From positions 44,842 through 108,841 of the forward strand of contig UBTY01000003.1 in NCBI GenBank assembly GCA_900468535.1: 64,000 bases of DNA. Direction: 5' to 3'. The position numbers were made by a program, and so were the translations under genes. Origin of the DNA: Hyphomicrobiales bacterium (lineage in GTDB: Bacteria > Pseudomonadota > Alphaproteobacteria > Rhizobiales > Rhizobiaceae). Shown in pieces: positions 61,376 to 64,000 of the stretch (positions within the stretch are counted from its first letter, which is position 1; each line of letters begins with the position of its first letter). The notes below the pieces were generated by a model, which was given only the letters and a program-made list of their open reading frames with translations, was not told the DNA's origin and ran no database searches.

Positions 61376-64000
61376 ATGACCTCAATCGTTTCCTCGCTGC
61401 AGATCAAGTCGCTTGCGACATCCGCGATCGCCGCGCTTGCCGCCTCCGAGGTCGCCGCTCTCAGCATCAGCCAGATCAAGGCGCTGAGCGCGAGCCAGGT
61501 CGCAGCCCTGAGCGCCGAAGACGTCGCGGCACTGAGCTCCTCGCAGATCGGCGCCATTTCGGCCTCGGCGGTCGTCGGTCTCGGCCTCGACCAGATGCAG
61601 GTGCTTTCCGCGAGCCAGATCGGCGGGCTCTCCGCCGCCCAGGTCACTGCCCTTTATGCCAGCCAGATCGAAGCCCTGTCGGCCTCACAGGTCGAAGCGC
61701 TTTCCGCAACGCAGATCGGTGCGCTGTCGGCCGAAAAGCTCAACGCGATGACGCCCGACGAACTGGCGACCTTCTCCGCCGCAGAGATGGGGGCAATCGG
61801 CATCAAGGCGCTTGCCGGACTGTCCGAAGAGCTGCTTACTTCGCTCGGAACCGACAAGCTTGCCGCCTTGAAGGGCACGCAGCTTGCGGCGATGACCACA
61901 AGCCAGATTGCCCTGTTGAGCGCATCGCAGATCGGTGCGATCGGCACGTCGCAGATCACCTCTCTGAGCGCAAAGCAGATTGCCGCGATCACCACTGAAG
62001 CAGTTGCCGGCCTCACATCCGGGCAGATCAGTGTCCTCTCGAAAGTCCAGATTGCGGGACTGACGACCGCGCAGCTCGGCGCACTGGAAACGTCGCAGAT
62101 CCAGGCGCTCACCTCAGCGCAGATTTCCGCACTGAGTGCCGACGACATCAAGGCGCTGTCCCAGGAGGATATCGGCACATTTACGACCGCCGAGCTGGCT
62201 GCAATCTCCACCAAGGCCCTTGCCGGACTTCAGACCGAAATCTTCGCGGGCTTCGCCTCCTCGCAGATCGCAGCGCTCAAGAAGGCGCAGGTCGCGGCCC
62301 TCAGCACCACGCAGATCGCGGCCATGGGGCCGGAGCAGCTCGGCGCCCTCTCGGCCTCGCAGATCGCGGGCCTCAGCGCCAAGCAGGTGGCCGCGCTGCC
62401 GACCGAGGCACTTGCAGGCCTGACCACCAGTCAGGTCGCATCGCTCTCCAAAATCCAGGTCGCAGCGCTTACCTCCGACCAGATCTCGACGCTGGAGTCC
62501 AGCCAGCTCGAAGCCCTGACCAGCAGCCAGGTCGCGGCCCTCTCCGCAAGCCAGGTCAAGGCTCTGTCCGCCGAGGATCTGGCCGCATTCCGCCCGGACG
62601 AGATCGCGGCGATCGCCGCAAAGTCCCTTTCCGGGCTGAGCAGCGAAACATTCGCCTCGCTTGCCTCCTCGCAGATCGCGGCCTTGACGAAGACCCAGCT
62701 CGCGGCCCTCGCCACAGGTCAGGTTAGTGCCCTCGACGGCGAGCAGCTGGGCGCCCTTGCGGCCTCGCAGATCTCGAGCCTCAGCGCCAGGCAGATCACC
62801 GCCCTGACCACGGATGCGCTCGCCGGCCTGACCACCAGCCAGGTCGCGTCGCTGTCGAAAGTCCAGATAGCAGCGCTAACGACAGATCAGATCGTCTCGC
62901 TGGGATCCTCGCAGCTGGAAGCCCTGACGAGCAGCCAGGTCGCGGCGCTGTCGGCAAACCAGATCAAGGCGCTGAGCGCCGAAGACCTTGCAGCGTTCCG
63001 CCCGGATGAAATTGCAGCTATCGCGGCAAAATCCGTGACCGGATTGTCCAGCGAGACACTCGCTTCGCTTGCCTCCTCACAGATCGCCGCGCTGACGAAA
63101 ACGCAGATCGCCGTCTTCAGCACGAGCCAGATCGCCGGGATTGTCGGGGAACAACTCGGCGCGCTGTCGAGCTCCCAGATTGCAGGCCTCAGCGCCAGAC
63201 AGATCGCAGCACTGAGCACGGACACCCTCTCTTCGCTGACGACCAGCCAGGTTGCATCGCTCTCCAAGGTCCAGGTTGCAGCCCTCTCGACAGACCAGAT
63301 CGCCGTCCTCGAATCGAGCCAGCTCCAGGCCTTGACCAGCAGCCAGGTCGCGGCTTTCTCAGCCGAGCAGATCAAGGCACTGAGCGCCGAAGACCTCGCG
63401 GCATTCCAGCCCGATGAAATCGGTGCGATTGCGGTAAAATCTCTATCCGGTCTGTCGTCCGACACGATCGCCTCGCTCGCCTCGTCGCAGATTGCGGCAA
63501 TGACGAAGACGCAGATCGCAGCCCTCGGCACCAGCCAGATCACAGCCCTGGATTCCTCGAAGCTCGGCGCCCTCAGCAGCTCCCAGATCGCCGTATTGAG
63601 CGCGAAGCAGATCGCGGCTCTCTCGACCGATGCGCTTGCCGGGCTGAAGGCAAGCCAGATCACCGCCCTGTGGAACCTCCAGGTCGCCGCCCTCACCACC
63701 GATCAGCTCGGCGCACTGGAATCGTCGCAGATCGAAGCGCTCACCTCGCCGCAGATTGCCGCTCTCTCTGCGGACGATATCAAGGCCCTCTCGGCCGAAG
63801 ATATCGCGACCTTCACGACGGTAGAGCTTGCCGCAATTTCGGCAAAGGCGCTCGGCGGTCTCAGCACCGATACGCTCACGACGCTCGCCTCGTCGCAGAT
63901 CGCGGCCCTGACGAAGACACAGGTTGCGGCGTTCAGCACCGAACAGCTGCAGGCATTGAATTCCGACCAGCTCGGCGCTCTGCAGATTGCCGGCCTGAGC
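61376..64000 (+). CDS. Very long octapeptide-repeat protein (3' end outside window)
   Basis: An open frame of 875 codons that leaves the window without a stop. After the first few residues it consists of about 109 octads of the form (S/T)xxQ(I/V)xAL, for example SASQIGGL, TTSQVASL and ASSQIAAL. The pattern S/T-x-x-Q/E is a helix N-capping box, so a stack of short helices is one possible fold; a beta-solenoid is another. Octads form 136-residue super-repeats of 17 units containing a marker block, SAEDLAAFRPDEIAAI. No signal peptide is seen at the N-terminus (MTSIVSSLQIKSLATSAIAA), so export, if any, would need a C-terminal signal outside the window. A surface or adhesion role is a guess from size and repetition. 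The in-frame stop at 61346 fixes the start. Confidence 0.85.
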   Translation, partial: MTSIVSSLQIKSLATSAIAALAASEVAALSISQIKALSASQVAALSAEDVAALSSSQIGAISASAVVGLGLDQMQVLSASQIGGLSAAQVTALYASQIEALSASQVEALSATQIGALSAEKLNAMTPDELATFSAAEMGAIGIKALAGLSEELLTSLGTDKLAALKGTQLAAMTTSQIALLSASQIGAIGTSQITSLSAKQIAAITTEAVAGLTSGQISVLSKVQIAGLTTAQLGALETSQIQALTSAQISALSADDIKALSQEDIGTFTTAELAAISTKALAGLQTEIFAGFASSQIAALKKAQVAALSTTQIAAMGPEQLGALSASQIAGLSAKQVAALPTEALAGLTTSQVASLSKIQVAALTSDQISTLESSQLEALTSSQVAALSASQVKALSAEDLAAFRPDEIAAIAAKSLSGLSSETFASLASSQIAALTKTQLAALATGQVSALDGEQLGALAASQISSLSARQITALTTDALAGLTTSQVASLSKVQIAALTTDQIVSLGSSQLEALTSSQVAALSANQIKALSAEDLAAFRPDEIAAIAAKSVTGLSSETLASLASSQIAALTKTQIAVFSTSQIAGIVGEQLGALSSSQIAGLSARQIAALSTDTLSSLTTSQVASLSKVQVAALSTDQIAVLESSQLQALTSSQVAAFSAEQIKALSAEDLAAFQPDEIGAIAVKSLSGLSSDTIASLASSQIAAMTKTQIAALGTSQITALDSSKLGALSSSQIAVLSAKQIAALSTDALAGLKASQITALWNLQVAALTTDQLGALESSQIEALTSPQIAALSADDIKALSAEDIATFTTVELAAISAKALGGLSTDTLTTLASSQIAALTKTQVAAFSTEQLQALNSDQLGALQIAGLS
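61754..64000 (+). repeat. 408-base tandem super-repeats coding 136 residues each
   Basis: Equivalent codons of the marker block lie at 61754, 62162, 62570, 62978, 63386 and 63794, each exactly 408 bases apart. The copies differ freely at third positions but keep the protein pattern, so they are old and under selection. A 9-base deletion near 63982 (LGALQIAGL instead of LGALSSSQIAGL) shortens one octad without breaking the frame. Confidence 0.9.

Noticed and set aside
61654..63939. Several long minus-strand open frames across the octapeptide repeats
   Set aside because: They arise because the 24-base repeat lacks stops in the opposite frame; there is no independent start or ribosome-site support.
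61376..64000. CRISPR array or tandem non-coding repeat
   Set aside because: The periods of 24 and 408 bases keep one reading frame and vary at third codon positions, which is the mark of a coding repeat.

Overview
The window looks like a chromosomal segment of a Rhizobium/Agrobacterium-type alphaproteobacterium (Rhizobiaceae). The reasons are the chvE-gguA-gguB-gguC locus with a divergent gbpR-like LysR gene, a short single-domain xylG beside a ROK regulator, a ureide (purine breakdown) operon of rhizobial type, high GC and dense ATGA-coupled operons. The lineage is inferred from gene content; no 16S or other marker gene is present.

Layout. 1-4.7 kb: 3' part of lldD, then an operon coding a PspA/IM30 protein whose reading frame carries an N-terminal TnpB-like domain, a YqiJ-type OB-fold membrane protein and a flotillin. 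4.7-9.3 kb (minus): puuE-uraD-[mntA-hepT]-allA-uraH-phosphoesterase, a ureide operon containing a MntA/HepT toxin-antitoxin pair, with a DUF1045 gene upstream. 9.4-14.5 kb: MnmC-like oxidase and MnmD genes with touching start codons, then a 1084-residue hybrid histidine kinase. 14.8-23.8 kb: a Tyr-rich secreted protein, an RhlE-type helicase, a VOC protein, an EamA exporter, the ATP-grasp/alpha-E/transglutaminase trio and an HD-GYP response regulator. 23.8-31.7 kb: sugar uptake and oxidation (KGSA dehydrogenase, gguC, gguB, gguA, chvE; gbpR divergent). 31.7-38.6 kb: a J-domain-like protein, a small membrane protein, iolG, and a ROK regulator divergent from xylF-xylH-xylG. 38.67 kb: tRNA-Arg(CCG), followed by a 2.4-kb islet (TetR regulator and flavin monooxygenase) bounded by a degenerate copy of the tRNA 3' end. 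41.3-44.6 kb (minus): a copper-handling operon. 44.9-46.4 kb: a second ketoglutarate-semialdehyde-type dehydrogenase.

46.5-60.9 kb is a coherent signalling and metabolic cluster. A FixJ-type regulator, two multi-domain histidine kinases each coupled to a stand-alone receiver, a MEDS-domain sensor and a set of small-molecule enzymes (NTF2-like, nitronate monooxygenase, SDR, RidA, exported crotonase-like protein, D-cysteine desulfhydrase-like, VOC) are linked by ten copies of one palindromic box, core consensus CCWTYGTRCAATGG. The boxes stand 57-152 bases upstream of start codons, mostly as divergent pairs. I infer that the box is the FixJ-type regulator's operator and the cluster a single regulon.

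61.4 kb to the window end: one open frame of at least 875 codons made almost wholly of an eight-residue repeat, (S/T)xxQ(I/V)xAL, arranged in exact 136-residue (408-base) super-repeats of 17 octads. It runs off the window.

Functional assignments rest on motif recognition by eye; no database search was run.
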